NCBI RefSeq assembly: GCF_018638295.1 | Contig: NZ_JABTTS010000013.1 | Span: 1 to 64,000 of the forward strand | From: Streptomyces sp. CHD11 | GTDB taxonomy: Bacteria > Actinomycetota > Actinomycetes > Streptomycetales > Streptomycetaceae | Direction: 5' to 3' | DNA: 64,000 nucleotides | Shown here: positions 1 to 8,372 of the stretch, one piece after another | Layout of the letters: the number at the start of each line of letters is the position of its first letter | Position numbering within the stretch: the stretch's first letter is position 1 | Translations under genes and position numbers: made by a program | Notes under the pieces: model-generated | Databases searched by the model: none | Seen by the model: the letters and a program-made list of their open reading frames with translations, nothing else | Told to the model about the DNA's origin: nothing

Positions 1-1537
1 GGCCCGCCACCTCCCGCAACGCCCCCGCCGAACGCCCCGACACCACCACCGGCACCACCGGAAGCGACCCACCAACCACACCGGCCACACCGGAGGACGC
101 CGGTGCCTGCTCAGCACCCGGCTCCGACGCCGCCACGGACGCCGGTGCCTGCTCCAGGACGACATGGGCGTTGGTCCCGCTGACACCGAAGGAGGACACC
201 GCGGCCCGCCGGGGCCGGCCGGTCACCGGCCACGGCCGCTCCTGGGTGACCAGTTCGACCGCCCCGGCGGACCAGTCCACCGCCGGCGACGGCTCGTCCA
301 CATGCAGCGTCCTGGGCACCACACCGTGCCGCATCGCCATGACCATCTTGATCACACCGGCCACACCGGCGGCTGCCTGCGTATGCCCGATGTTCGACTT
401 CAGCGACCCCAGCAGCAGCGGCTGATCGTCCGGCCGGGACTGCCCGTACGTCGCCAGCAGCGCCTGCGCCTCGATCGGGTCGCCCAGCGCGGTGCCGGTG
501 CCGTGCGCGTCGATGACGTCCACCTCGGCCGGGGACAGGCCCGCGTTGGCCAGCGCGGACCGGATCACCCGCTGCTGCGAGGGACCGTTGGGCGCGGTCA
601 GCCCGTTGGACGCCCCGTCGGAGTTCACCGCACTGCCCCGGATGACCCCGAGTACCGGCAGTCCGCGCTCCTGCGCCACCGACAGCCGGGCCAGCACCAG
701 CATCCCCACGCCCTCGGAGAACCCGGTCCCGTCCGCCGCGGCCGCGAACGCCTTGCACCGCCCGTCCCGCGACAGCCCGCGCAGCCGCGAGAACTCCACG
801 AAACAGTCCGGCACCGGTATGGCCATCGCCCCGCCGGCCAGCGCCAGCGAGCACTCGCCGCCCCGCAGGGCCGCCACGGCGTGGTGGACCGACACCAGCG
901 ACGCCGAGCACGCCGTGTCCATGCTGACCGTGGGACCCTCCAGTCCGAGGGCGTAGGAGATCCGGCCGGACGCGACGCTGGTCAGCATCCCGGTCATCGC
1001 GTAGCCCTCGATGCCCGTCGCCGTGGCGCTGACGGTGGAGGCGTAGCCGGTGTACATCACGCCGACGAACACACCGGTGTCACTGCCCCGCAGCGAGCGC
1101 GGATCCATGCGAGCGCCCTCGATGGCCTCCCACGAGGTCTCCAGCAGCAGCCGCTGCTGCGGGTCCATCGCCAGGGCCTCGCGCGGCGAGATCCCGAAGA
1201 ACGCCGCGTCGAAGCCCTTGATGTCGCTGAGGAATCCGCCTTCACGCGCGTAGAACTTGCCGGACGCGTCGGGGTCCGGGTCGTACATCCCCTCGACGTC
1301 CCAGTCGCGGTCGAGGGGGAAACCGGTGATCGCGTCCACACCGTCGGCGGCCACGCGCCACAGTTCGTCGGGCGTCGACACGCCTCCGGGGTAGCGGCAG
1401 CTCATGCCCACGATGGCGATGGGCTCGGACCGGCTCGACTCGAGTTCCTCGACCCGGGCCCGGGCCTTGTGCAGGTCCGCGGTGACCCACTTGAGGTAGT
1501 CGAGGAGCTTCTCGTCCTTGTTCTGGTTGCCACTCAC
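1..1537 (-). CDS. Type I modular polyketide synthase, N-terminal part (docking segment and ketosynthase), truncated by window edge
   Basis: Reading down from a GTG at 1537 gives a class-1-like N-terminal docking helix (residues 1-35) followed by a complete ketosynthase domain. The KS has the active-site Cys in DTACSASL (about residue 209) and the two catalytic His in DAHGTGT and SNIGHTQAAAG. It then enters the KS-AT linker (PVVVSGRSAGALREVA) and runs off at base 1. The docking helix implies that it receives a chain from another PKS subunit, so it is not a loading module. The GTG overlaps the stop of the upstream PucR gene (GTGA), so the two are translationally coupled. AT specificity and reductive domains lie outside the window. 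Confidence 0.95.
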   Translation of the reverse strand, partial: MSGNQNKDEKLLDYLKWVTADLHKARARVEELESSRSEPIAIVGMSCRYPGGVSTPDELWRVAADGVDAITGFPLDRDWDVEGMYDPDPDASGKFYAREGGFLSDIKGFDAAFFGISPREALAMDPQQRLLLETSWEAIEGARMDPRSLRGSDTGVFVGVMYTGYASTVSATATGIEGYAMTGMLTSVASGRISYALGLEGPTVSMDTACSASLVSVHHAVAALRGGECSLALAGGAMAIPVPDCFVEFSRLRGLSRDGRCKAFAAAADGTGFSEGVGMLVLARLSVAQERGLPVLGVIRGSAVNSDGASNGLTAPNGPSQQRVIRSALANAGLSPAEVDVIDAHGTGTALGDPIEAQALLATYGQSRPDDQPLLLGSLKSNIGHTQAAAGVAGVIKMVMAMRHGVVPRTLHVDEPSPAVDWSAGAVELVTQERPWPVTGRPRRAAVSSFGVSGTNAHVVLEQAPASVAASEPGAEQAPASSGVAGVVGGSLPVVPVVVSGRSAGALREVAG

Positions 1538-2925
1538 TTTGAGACCGCCCGATTCGAGTGCTCCGGTCCCGCCGTGGGACCTTGTGTGGTCAGTACCGAT
1601 GAGCCGAGCCGCTCCGCCAGGTACAGCGCGAGATGCAGGCGCAGGCGGTCCTCGCGCAAGGAGCGCCCGAGCAGTTGTTCCGCCTTCTTGACCCGGTACA
1701 CGACGGTGTTCTTCGCGATGTGCAGGTGCTTGGCGGTGACGGCGACGGCCCGTTCGTTGTCCAGCAGGCACCGCACGGTCTCCCGCAGGGCAGCCATGGA
1801 CCTGGTGTCCTCGGTGAGCGGACCGAGCTCGCGGCGGACGAAGTCGGCGGTGGCCTCCGCGTCGTTGCCGAGCAGTATCACGAGCTCCAGGTCGCCGTAG
1901 TCGTACAGTGTGGACGCTCTGGGCTCGGTGAGACGACTGACCCGCTCCGCGGTGATCGCCTGTTCGTGCGAGCGCTGGAAGCCGGCCACGCCGTCGCCCG
2001 GCAGCCCGGACGCGACGTGGATGTGCGCGGGCACGTCCACCGGTTTGTCCGAGCGCCGCAGCTCGGCCGCGCGGTCGGTGGCGCGGCCGCCCCAGGCCCA
2101 CAGCCGTCCCGGACCCGCGGGGAGCAGCAGCATCGAGGAGCAGCCGACCTGGTCCAGCAGGCGCAGCGCCGTGGTCTCCAGTTCGCGGCCGCTGTCCGGG
2201 GTGATCTCGTCCTGCCACAGGACCAGCGCGACGTGGTGGAGCGTCAGGTCGTACCGCAGCTGGTTCAGCGCCTGCAGGGTGTCGACCGGCTTGTCCTTGA
2301 GGATCGCGGAGACCAGTTCGAAGCGCTCGCCCACGGAACCGGCGAACCAGCGGCTGCGTTCGGCGGTGAACTTCTCGGTCACCGCGGCGGAGAGAATCTC
2401 CATGCCTTCGAAGAGATCGGCCGAAATGGTCCGCATCATCGCGGGCTGGTCCTCGGCGGGAATCATCGTATTGCGGAATTCGAACAGCTCGCGGGTAAAA
2501 CTCGCGTGCACTGCCCGGACGTAGCGGAGCAGGAGATCGACGGTCGTATTGTCCGCGATGCGTTCGCGTATGGCGTTCGTGATCTCCGCGGAGAGCAGTC
2601 CGGTGATTTCTTTCACGCCGCCGAGCCTCAGGGCGATCCAGAGCGCGATCGCTTCGACCAGCCGTGCTTCACTGTAGGAATTCTGGTCGAAGCGGACGAA
2701 CGGTTCCCCGGCCATCTCGGCCATTAACAGGCGGCTTCTTTCGATCGCCCAGCCGGTGGTGCCCGCACCCGCCCTGAGGATTACTTCCTCGACGAGTTGT
2801 GGGTTTGTTGCGGGCGATTGGAGTACAGAGGCGTCGGCGGGGTGCAATAGACGCAGGAGCGAGTGCGTCGAGGTGATCTCTGCTTGTGCGGGAATAGTGA
2901 CCCTTATTATGGGGTAGCCTGACAA
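1534..2925 (-). CDS. PucR/CdaR-type transcriptional regulator, translationally coupled to the PKS gene
   Basis: A 463-residue protein ending in a PucR-type helix-turn-helix (AVAVTAKHLHIAKNTVVYRV, then KKAEQLLGRSL, about residues 390-440). The middle section resembles the CdaR/GGDEF-like region of this family. A TTG start at 2925 is chosen because GGAGG stands 7 nt upstream. The stop codon overlaps the PKS GTG. It is likely a pathway-specific regulator made in fixed proportion to the synthase. The effector is unknown. Its promoter carries the 44-bp element at 2994-3037. Confidence 0.85.
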   Translation of the reverse strand: MSGYPIIRVTIPAQAEITSTHSLLRLLHPADASVLQSPATNPQLVEEVILRAGAGTTGWAIERSRLLMAEMAGEPFVRFDQNSYSEARLVEAIALWIALRLGGVKEITGLLSAEITNAIRERIADNTTVDLLLRYVRAVHASFTRELFEFRNTMIPAEDQPAMMRTISADLFEGMEILSAAVTEKFTAERSRWFAGSVGERFELVSAILKDKPVDTLQALNQLRYDLTLHHVALVLWQDEITPDSGRELETTALRLLDQVGCSSMLLLPAGPGRLWAWGGRATDRAAELRRSDKPVDVPAHIHVASGLPGDGVAGFQRSHEQAITAERVSRLTEPRASTLYDYGDLELVILLGNDAEATADFVRRELGPLTEDTRSMAALRETVRCLLDNERAVAVTAKHLHIAKNTVVYRVKKAEQLLGRSLREDRLRLHLALYLAERLGSSVLTTQGPTAGPEHSNRAVSK

Positions 2926-3326
2926 CGAGTAGCCTCCGTATAGTGAAGCGGACGCGACCGGATGTCATCAGTTTCGCATGGTTTCACTTGAGGCCGGTAA
3001 CTGTCCGGTAATTGCGGCCCGACGGCGGAATTACCGCGTGGTATGCAGCATTCATCGGTGCCTGTCGCGGGAAGCGCGGAGCGATATGGGCGCGGGTGGT
3101 CCGGAAGGTGCCGCCGAGACCGGAAAAAATGATGAAAATCATCAGAGAAAGGGACGTCTCCACGCCCGTGCGGAGAAGGGTCGCACGAGCGTGGAGGAGT
3201 CCGGACCCACCTGCCGTGCGGGAGGCGCCGGATGCGGGCGGTCCCCGCCCGGACCCGCGGCGGGCCGGGGCCGGGACCGCGGCGGTGTTCGGCGTCCCGG
3301 CCGGCCTGGGACCCGCCGGTCGGTGC
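2926..3326. other. Intergenic promoter region of the PucR-PKS operon
   Basis: About 400 bases between the thioesterase gene and the PucR start, with no convincing gene on either strand. It holds the conserved promoter element described at 2994-3037 and an RBS (GGAGG) just before the TTG at 2925. The part nearest the thioesterase is very GC-rich and I see nothing specific in it. Confidence 0.6.
2994..3037 (-). promoter_or_regulatory. 44-bp regulatory element: GCGGTAA - N19 - TTACCGG - N4 - TTACCGG
   Basis: Read on the minus strand, 3037-3031 is GCGGTAA; after 19 bases come two TTACCGG heptamers at 3011-3005 and 3000-2994, 11 bases apart start to start. Helically phased heptamer repeats of this kind are how SARP-type activators bind. 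An element of identical architecture and length lies at 8448-8491 ahead of the KAS III gene. The sequence downstream of both also matches (AAACTG about 18 bases on, then an RBS/start block). This element ends 69 bases upstream of the PucR start. Confidence 0.6.
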
Positions 3327-4091
3327 CTAAGTAGCCGCGGCAGGGCTGAGGGAGAGCCGGGCCGACACCTCACGCAGTACGGCATCGGTGTGCTGGAGCA
3401 GGTAGAAATGGCCGCCGGAGAACACCGTGGCCGTGAAACCCCCGGTGGTGTGCTCTTCCCAGAGCATCACGCGGTCCACGTCCGCCTTGGGATCGCTGTC
3501 GCCGGTGAAGGCGGTCACCGGGCAGCGGAGCGCGGGACCGGGTTCGTACGCGTACGTCTCGACGGCCTGGTAGTCGCTGCGGACGGAGGGCAGGATCATC
3601 TCGAGCAGCTCGGGGTCGTCGAGGAGAGCGCCGTCCGTGCCGCCGAGAGAAGTGACCTCCGTGACGAGTTCCCTGTCGGTGGCGAGGTGCCAGCGGTCCT
3701 TGGTGGTGACGGACGGTGCCATCCGTCCGGACACGAACAGGTGGACCGGCTGTGTCCCGGCCGCCTCCAGGCGACGTGCCACCTCGAACCCGATCAGCGC
3801 GCCCATGCTGTGGCCGAAGAGCGCGAGCGGTTTGTCGTCGTACGGCGCGAGTGTTTCCGCGATCCGGTCGGCGAGCAGTCCGATGTCGGGGACCAGCGGT
3901 TCGCGCCGCCGGTCCTGGCGACCTGGATACTGCACGGCCACCACGTCGGCGCCGGGTGACAGCGCGCGGGCGACGGGGACGTAGAAGGTGGCCGAGCCCC
4001 CCGCGTGGGGCAGGCAGACGAGGCGGACGGGGGCGTCGGCGGCAGGGCGGAAATTCCGCAGCCAGGGAGATTCGCCGGGGAGGGTGTTCAT
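3327..4091 (-). CDS. Type II (editing) thioesterase, alpha/beta hydrolase
   Basis: A 254-residue RifR/GrsT-like thioesterase. It shows the nucleophile elbow GHSMG in LFGHSMGALIG, the acid region TGDSDPKADVD and the catalytic His in SGGHFYLL. Such enzymes hydrolyse aberrant acyl groups from PKS carrier proteins. The ATG at 4091 (MNTLPGESPW) is preferred to the longer frame because the family starts near here and the upstream residues are low-complexity Arg-rich; AGAGG lies upstream. It is on the same strand as PucR-PKS but separated by about 400 bases, so it is probably a separate transcript. Confidence 0.9.
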   Translation of the reverse strand: MNTLPGESPWLRNFRPAADAPVRLVCLPHAGGSATFYVPVARALSPGADVVAVQYPGRQDRRREPLVPDIGLLADRIAETLAPYDDKPLALFGHSMGALIGFEVARRLEAAGTQPVHLFVSGRMAPSVTTKDRWHLATDRELVTEVTSLGGTDGALLDDPELLEMILPSVRSDYQAVETYAYEPGPALRCPVTAFTGDSDPKADVDRVMLWEEHTTGGFTATVFSGGHFYLLQHTDAVLREVSARLSLSPAAAT

Positions 4092-5047
4092 GAAGGTGCC
4101 TCTCGAAGTAGGTGAACCAGGATTGGGAACGGCTGTTCCGGGCAGTCGCAACATCCCCCGATCGCCTTGCGCGAAGAAAAGTAATGGCTCCGGGTTGCCG
4201 GGGGATCCTCGCCGTTGGTGGCCGTTTCCGTCGCGACGACGGACTCGCTCGTCCTGAGCCCGAAGCCGCTCGACGCGTATCCGCTCGGTCAACCCGAATC
4301 GCCGCGGGACGGCTCCGGGGTGAGGCCGTAGGTGCCTTGTTCTCGGCCGCCGCCGCATCGCGGGATGTGACGGGTCCGCCCTTTCGGAGTTCTACCGGGC
4401 AACATCGTACGTCGCGCAGGCGCTTCGGTGTTCGAGAACGTGGTCGCGGACGAGAGTAATTCACACAAGCACCTGCGGTCGCGGAAGATTCCTGTTCAGG
4501 ATCCGGGTCCGCGGGAGGAAGGCCGGGCCGACGAAAGGCAGGCGGCCGGCGGTGACGCGGGCAAGCGGGACGGGAAGCCGGAACGGCTGCGGAAGTTCAC
4601 CGAGGAGCAGGTGACGATCGGGATCCCACGGAAGCCGGTGGTTTTCTTCGCGTCGATATCAGGGTGTTGGGGATTGGTGGGCGTGATGTCCCGGTTCATC
4701 CACGGGAGAAGGTAAACCTGACGGTCGTTCACTTTTGCCGGCACCGAAGTCGACCCGTCACGGCACGGATGAACCCCCGAGGCGGGCCGGCCCGTTGAAG
4801 TCCGAAGCCCCCGGAGAACCGCACCCCCGGCCCCGCGGCCGGGGGCGGTGTCGATCGGGCCGAAACGGGTGGGTCGACAGCGCGCTTCGGCCGTTGACCT
4901 CGGGGACGGGCGCGCGAGCGACCGCTGGGAGGAAACCAGTTGATCTCGGCACGCACCGGCAGTTCTCTGCTCCGTCGTCCGGGGCCGTGCTGTCTGTCGT
5001 CCGGCGGACCGGTACGGCGCCGGACGCCGCGAGGGCGGCAGGGCCGA
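4092..5047. other. Long intergenic region with no convincing gene
   Basis: About 950 bases between the thioesterase start and the TetR end. A GTG-initiated plus-strand frame at 4428-4715 is open for 95 codons but has no recognisable fold, and its charged, uneven composition does not look native. A strong GC hairpin lies at 4824-4845. This may be decayed coding sequence. Confidence 0.4.
4824..4845. terminator. GC-rich perfect hairpin
   Basis: CCCCCGGCC (4824-4832), a 4-base loop, then GGCCGGGGG (4837-4845); an outer ACCG/CGGT pair extends the stem. There is no U-tract. It could end transcription from the TetR side (gene end at 5048), but it is 200 bases away, so its role is uncertain. Confidence 0.4.
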
Positions 5048-5731
5048 CTACCCGCTCCTCTGGTGCCGGCCGGCGCCGGAGCCGCGGAAGCGGCGCGCCT
5101 TCACTTCCGCTCCACCGGTGCCGTCGTCGCCGAAGGCGGCGGCGAGCGCCTTCGCGATCAGGTCGGACAGCTCGGTCCGGCCGTCCTCCTCGGTCCAGCG
5201 CACCAGTGCCGTGTGCATGGCGGCCAGAGAGGCACTGGCCACCACCTCGGTGTGGAACACAGTTTCGGGATCGGTTCCGTCGTCGGTGAGGGCACCGACG
5301 ATCGCCTTCTGCAGGGCGTAGTGGTTGTCCAGGTACTTGGCCCGCAGGGCCGGCGTCACGATCATGAGCCGGAGGAGGGCGAGCAGGAACTGCGCCTCGG
5401 TCGTCAGCCCGGGACCCCGGCTGCTGCCGGTCACCGTCCCGGCCCAGTCGATGAGCGCACCGCCGATGCGGCCGACCGGGGACTGCCCGGCGGGCGACGC
5501 GCCGATGCGCTCGGCGATGAACCTGCCGTGCTGGTCGAGGAGCACGAGGTGTTCCTTGGTCGGGAAGTGCCGGTAGACGGTCATCGAAGACACCCCCGCG
5601 GCGTCGGCGACATCGTTCACGGTCGTGGCGTCGTATCCGTGCTCGGTGAACAGCCGTACGGCGTGTGCCTGGATCGCGCGCTGCGTCTCGACGCGGCGCT
5701 GAGCGCGCAGGGTTGAGTGCCTGTCAGTCAT
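5048..5731 (-). CDS. TetR-family transcriptional repressor
   Basis: 227 residues. The N-terminal TetR helix-turn-helix covers roughly residues 15-62 (RAIQAHAVRLFTEHGYDATT, VNDVADAAGVSSMTVYRHFP), followed by an all-helical ligand-binding domain. The ATG at 5731 directly abuts a 51-bp dyad, so autorepression is likely. Diverging from it is a decayed SDR gene, the usual kind of divergent target for such a repressor. The ligand is not predictable. Confidence 0.92.
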   Translation of the reverse strand: MTDRHSTLRAQRRVETQRAIQAHAVRLFTEHGYDATTVNDVADAAGVSSMTVYRHFPTKEHLVLLDQHGRFIAERIGASPAGQSPVGRIGGALIDWAGTVTGSSRGPGLTTEAQFLLALLRLMIVTPALRAKYLDNHYALQKAIVGALTDDGTDPETVFHTEVVASASLAAMHTALVRWTEEDGRTELSDLIAKALAAAFGDDGTGGAEVKARRFRGSGAGRHQRSG

Positions 5732-5732
5732 G

Positions 5733-5783
5733 TGGTAAACACTATCGTGTAGGTAGTCACTACCACTTTGATAGCGACTACCA
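5733..5783. promoter_or_regulatory. 51-bp imperfect palindrome, probable TetR operator
   Basis: The dyad is centred on base 5758. The arms are TGGTA - 4 - CTATC - 5 - GGTAGT, a central C, then ACTACC - 5 - GATAG - 4 - TACCA. All three blocks are perfectly mirrored with identical spacing. It starts two bases upstream of the TetR ATG and sits between TetR and the divergent SDR remnant. The length suggests two overlapping or nested TetR dimers. Confidence 0.75.
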
Positions 5784-5807
5784 TTTCTGCGTGATCAACG
5801 GATTGCG

Positions 5808-6120
5808 ATGGCCGGCGTGAGTGGCCTGGCCGACGGGACGGCCCTGGCGACCGGAGCGTCGAGGGGCATCGGGCGGGCGATCGCGGTCCGGCCGGCGGCG
5901 GAGGGCGCGGAAGCCGGTCGTGCGCCTCGGCAGGGACGAGGGTGGCGCGGCGGTGACGGTCGAGGAGATCGAACGGGAAGGCGGGACCGCGTTCAGGGTC
6001 GAGACCATGAGCATGACGCCGGTGACGAACTCGGGAGCCGGGGGGATCACGGTGAACGCGGTCGTTCCCGGCGCCACCCGGACGGCGGTCGACGGGGCGT
6101 CTTCGAAGTGCCGCCCCTGA
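5808..6120 (+). pseudogene. Decayed short-chain dehydrogenase/reductase (SDR)
   Basis: The first frame from ATG 5808 contains the SDR nucleotide-binding motif as TGASRGIGRAIA. After about residue 35 the homology moves to another frame (VTVEEIEREGGTAFRVETMS) and then jumps directly to the SDR C-terminal motif GGITVNAVVPGATRTAV. The NAG and YxxxK catalytic segments are missing, and about 310 bases remain of an expected 750. This indicates at least one frameshift and a large internal deletion. It is divergent from TetR, so the repressor has probably lost its target gene. Confidence 0.8.
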
Positions 6121-6382
6121 TCGCCTGTTCCCCGGTCCGCTTCTCTGGCCGCTGACCACCGGCGGAACATTTCCTCGCCGGTGGTCAGCGGAAGGAAACT
6201 CCACCGTCGTGCCCGGCGGCGAAGAGCGGCGATGTCCGTATGTCATTCATGCCCGGCCGCATCAGGATCGTCGAAATAATTCGTCTCGCAGAGGGCGAAC
6301 CAGAAAGGTCATACGCTGATACGATTGAGCTGATATCGCGGACAAGGGATCTGGGAAGGATTTTGAATGGTGGACAAAACCA

Positions 6383-6919
6383 ATGGCCAATAGTTCTCGG
6401 ACTCAGACTCTGACGCTCGGCCCTGGCTGTTTCTGGTCCTTTGATGCGGTGATGCGCCGGACGCCTGGAGTCACGTCAAGCGTCTCGGGGTTCGCGGGGG
6501 ACGACGGACCCCCGCCGGACTATGCGGCCTATCAGCGCCGGGGGCTCAACCCGCAGAAATTCGTGGAAGCCGTGCAGGTGACATTCCGGCCGGAGGAAAC
6601 ATCTGTCGAAGAAATATTGATCCTGTTCTTCCAGAGTCATGATCCGACCACGCCGAACCAGAGTGGAGCGGATCGCGGCTCCATCTACCATTCGACGATC
6701 TTCTACGCCGACGAGTACCAGCGCGCGGCCGCGGAGAAGGTGATGGATCTGGTGCAGCAGAAACTCGACAACGAGATCGTGACCGATCTGCGACCGTACC
6801 AGCAGTTCATCACGGCGGACGTCGATCAGCAGGACTTCTACAACAGGAATCGTTTCGAGCCGTACTGCCGGGCGGTCATCGAACCGAAGCTGCGCACACT
6901 GGGACTGGAAGTCGACTGA
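6383..6919 (+). CDS. Divergent MsrA-like peptide-methionine sulfoxide reductase
   Basis: 178 residues with the MsrA signature GCFW near residue 14, FFQSHDPTTPNQSGADRGSI, YHSTIFY and the C-terminal YCRAVIEPKL. MsrA reduces methionine-S-sulfoxide through the Cys of GCFW. Two usual features differ: the GHAE block reads NPQKFVEAV (Glu kept, His lost), and the HQxY block reads DQQDFY. It lies between PKS-type genes, so it may act on a pathway intermediate or be a relaxed family member. It ends in a hairpin shared with the convergent acyltransferase gene. Confidence 0.85.
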   Translation: MANSSRTQTLTLGPGCFWSFDAVMRRTPGVTSSVSGFAGDDGPPPDYAAYQRRGLNPQKFVEAVQVTFRPEETSVEEILILFFQSHDPTTPNQSGADRGSIYHSTIFYADEYQRAAAEKVMDLVQQKLDNEIVTDLRPYQQFITADVDQQDFYNRNRFEPYCRAVIEPKLRTLGLEVD

Positions 6920-6988
6920 GGGACCGTCCTGTCCGGCCGGCCGGTGGTGACAGCGGCCCAGACGTTCGCAGGGGTGGACCTCGGATGT

Positions 6989-7027
6989 CCGTGACGGCCC
7001 GCCCGTTGTCCTGGCGGGCCGTCACGG
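6989..7027. terminator. Bidirectional terminator between convergent MsrA and acyltransferase genes
   Basis: A perfect 15-bp stem: CCGTGACGGCCCGCC (6989-7003), a 9-base loop, GGCGGGCCGTCACGG (7013-7027). It is centred between the stops at 6919 and 7047. No U-tract is visible, which is usual for strong Streptomyces hairpin terminators. Confidence 0.8.
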
Positions 7028-7046
7028 TACGGGAGGCGAGGGACCC

Positions 7047-8372
7047 TTACCCGAACGCGGCCGTCCAGTCCACTGCGACCCCGTGCACGTAGGATTCCGC
7101 CAGCGCGGCCAGGAACCGGCCCATTCCACCGTCTTCGTTGCGCAGGGTCCCCATCAGTACGGCCGAACTGCCGAGTCCGTCGACGATGTCCTGCATGCCG
7201 ACCGTGAGCACCGGTTGCGCGCTGCACTCCACGAAGATCGTGTGTCCGTCCTCGGCCAGCGAACGGACGGCGTCGTCGAACCTGACCGTCTGGCGCAGGT
7301 TCCGGTACCAGTACTCCGCGTCCAGTGCGTCGGTCTCGATGCGCTGTCCGGTGACCGTCGAGCAGAACGGCACGTCGCTCCGTACCGGTGTGGCTCCGGC
7401 CGCCAGGTCGAGCAGGGTGTCCCGCAGGTCCTCGACGTGCGCCGAGTGCGCGGCGAAGTCCACGCCCGGCAGCCGCCAGCGCATCATCCGGGCCGCGGAC
7501 AGCGCCGCACCGAACTCGGCCATCGCGGCCGTGTCACCCGACACCGTGATGGTGGCCGGCCCGTTCACCGCGGCCACCGACAGGACTCCGTCCCAGTCGG
7601 CCAGCATGGTCCGCACCTGGTCGTTGGGGGCCAGCACGGTCAGCATCTCGCCGCGGCCAGAGATTTTCATCAGGGCCTGGCTGCGCAGCGCGACGATCCG
7701 TGCCGCGTCCTCCAGCGACAACGCGCCGACGACATGCGCGGCCACGATCTCGCCCTGCGAATGGCCGACCACCGCTCCCGGTTCGACGCCGAAGGAGCGC
7801 CACAGCCGGGCCAGTGACAGCATCATCGAGAACAGCACCGGCTGCACGACGTCCACGCGGTCCAGCGGCGGAGTCCCGGGCACACCCCGCAGCACGTCCT
7901 GAAGGGACCAGTTCACGTGGGGCGACAACGCTCGCTCGCAGTCCTGCACCGACCTGGCGAACACGGGCGAGGTCTCCAGCAGTTCCACCGCCATGCCGAC
8001 CCACTGGGTGCCCTGTCCCGGGAACACGAACACCGGCCGGGTGTCCGCCGTCCGCGCCTGTCGCGGCGCCCGTCCGCCGATCACGTTCGGCGCGGCCCGT
8101 CCCTCGGCGAGCGCGCGTACCCCGGCGACCAGTTCCGCACGGTCGCGTCCCAGCACCACGGCCCGGCACGCGTTGGCCGCGCCGGCCGCCACCAGCGATC
8201 GACCCACCTCGGCCACGTCGTCCAGGACGTCGCGCGCCGAGTCGGACTCGAGCCGGGCCAGCAGACGGGCGGCCTGGCTGCGCAGGCCCGCCTCGCTCCG
8301 CCCGGACAGCACCCACGGCACCGTGCCGGGTGCAGCACCGACGTGAATGTCTTGTGTGGCCGGATCGGTCAC
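7047..8372 (-). CDS. Discrete (stand-alone) polyketide acyltransferase
   Basis: 441 residues: a KS-AT-type linker (about 15-105), an AT domain starting at FVFPGQGTQWVGM, the nucleophile in GHSQGEIVAAHV, and a short post-AT tail ending VDWTAAFG. There is no KS or ACP. The RVDVVQ motif and FAAHSAH (in place of YASH or HAFH) suggest a methylmalonyl-like or unusual extender preference rather than malonyl, but this is not diagnostic. The GTG start at 8372 has AGGAG upstream. It probably loads a carrier protein in trans. It faces the MsrA gene and is divergent from the KAS III unit. Confidence 0.9.
   Translation of the reverse strand: MTDPATQDIHVGAAPGTVPWVLSGRSEAGLRSQAARLLARLESDSARDVLDDVAEVGRSLVAAGAANACRAVVLGRDRAELVAGVRALAEGRAAPNVIGGRAPRQARTADTRPVFVFPGQGTQWVGMAVELLETSPVFARSVQDCERALSPHVNWSLQDVLRGVPGTPPLDRVDVVQPVLFSMMLSLARLWRSFGVEPGAVVGHSQGEIVAAHVVGALSLEDAARIVALRSQALMKISGRGEMLTVLAPNDQVRTMLADWDGVLSVAAVNGPATITVSGDTAAMAEFGAALSAARMMRWRLPGVDFAAHSAHVEDLRDTLLDLAAGATPVRSDVPFCSTVTGQRIETDALDAEYWYRNLRQTVRFDDAVRSLAEDGHTIFVECSAQPVLTVGMQDIVDGLGSSAVLMGTLRNEDGGMGRFLAALAESYVHGVAVDWTAAFG

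Noticed and set aside
164..1900. Long plus-strand open frame (578 codons) across the PKS region
   Set aside because: It is the antisense shadow of the ketosynthase and PucR genes; the minus-strand product has clear domains and motifs, the plus-strand frame has none.
4428..4715. 95-codon plus-strand frame in the thioesterase-TetR gap
   Set aside because: GTG start without RBS, no recognisable motif, uneven composition. Not reported as a gene.
7083..7817. Plus-strand frames opposite the acyltransferase
   Set aside because: Shadow frames; the minus strand has GHSQGE and AT motifs.
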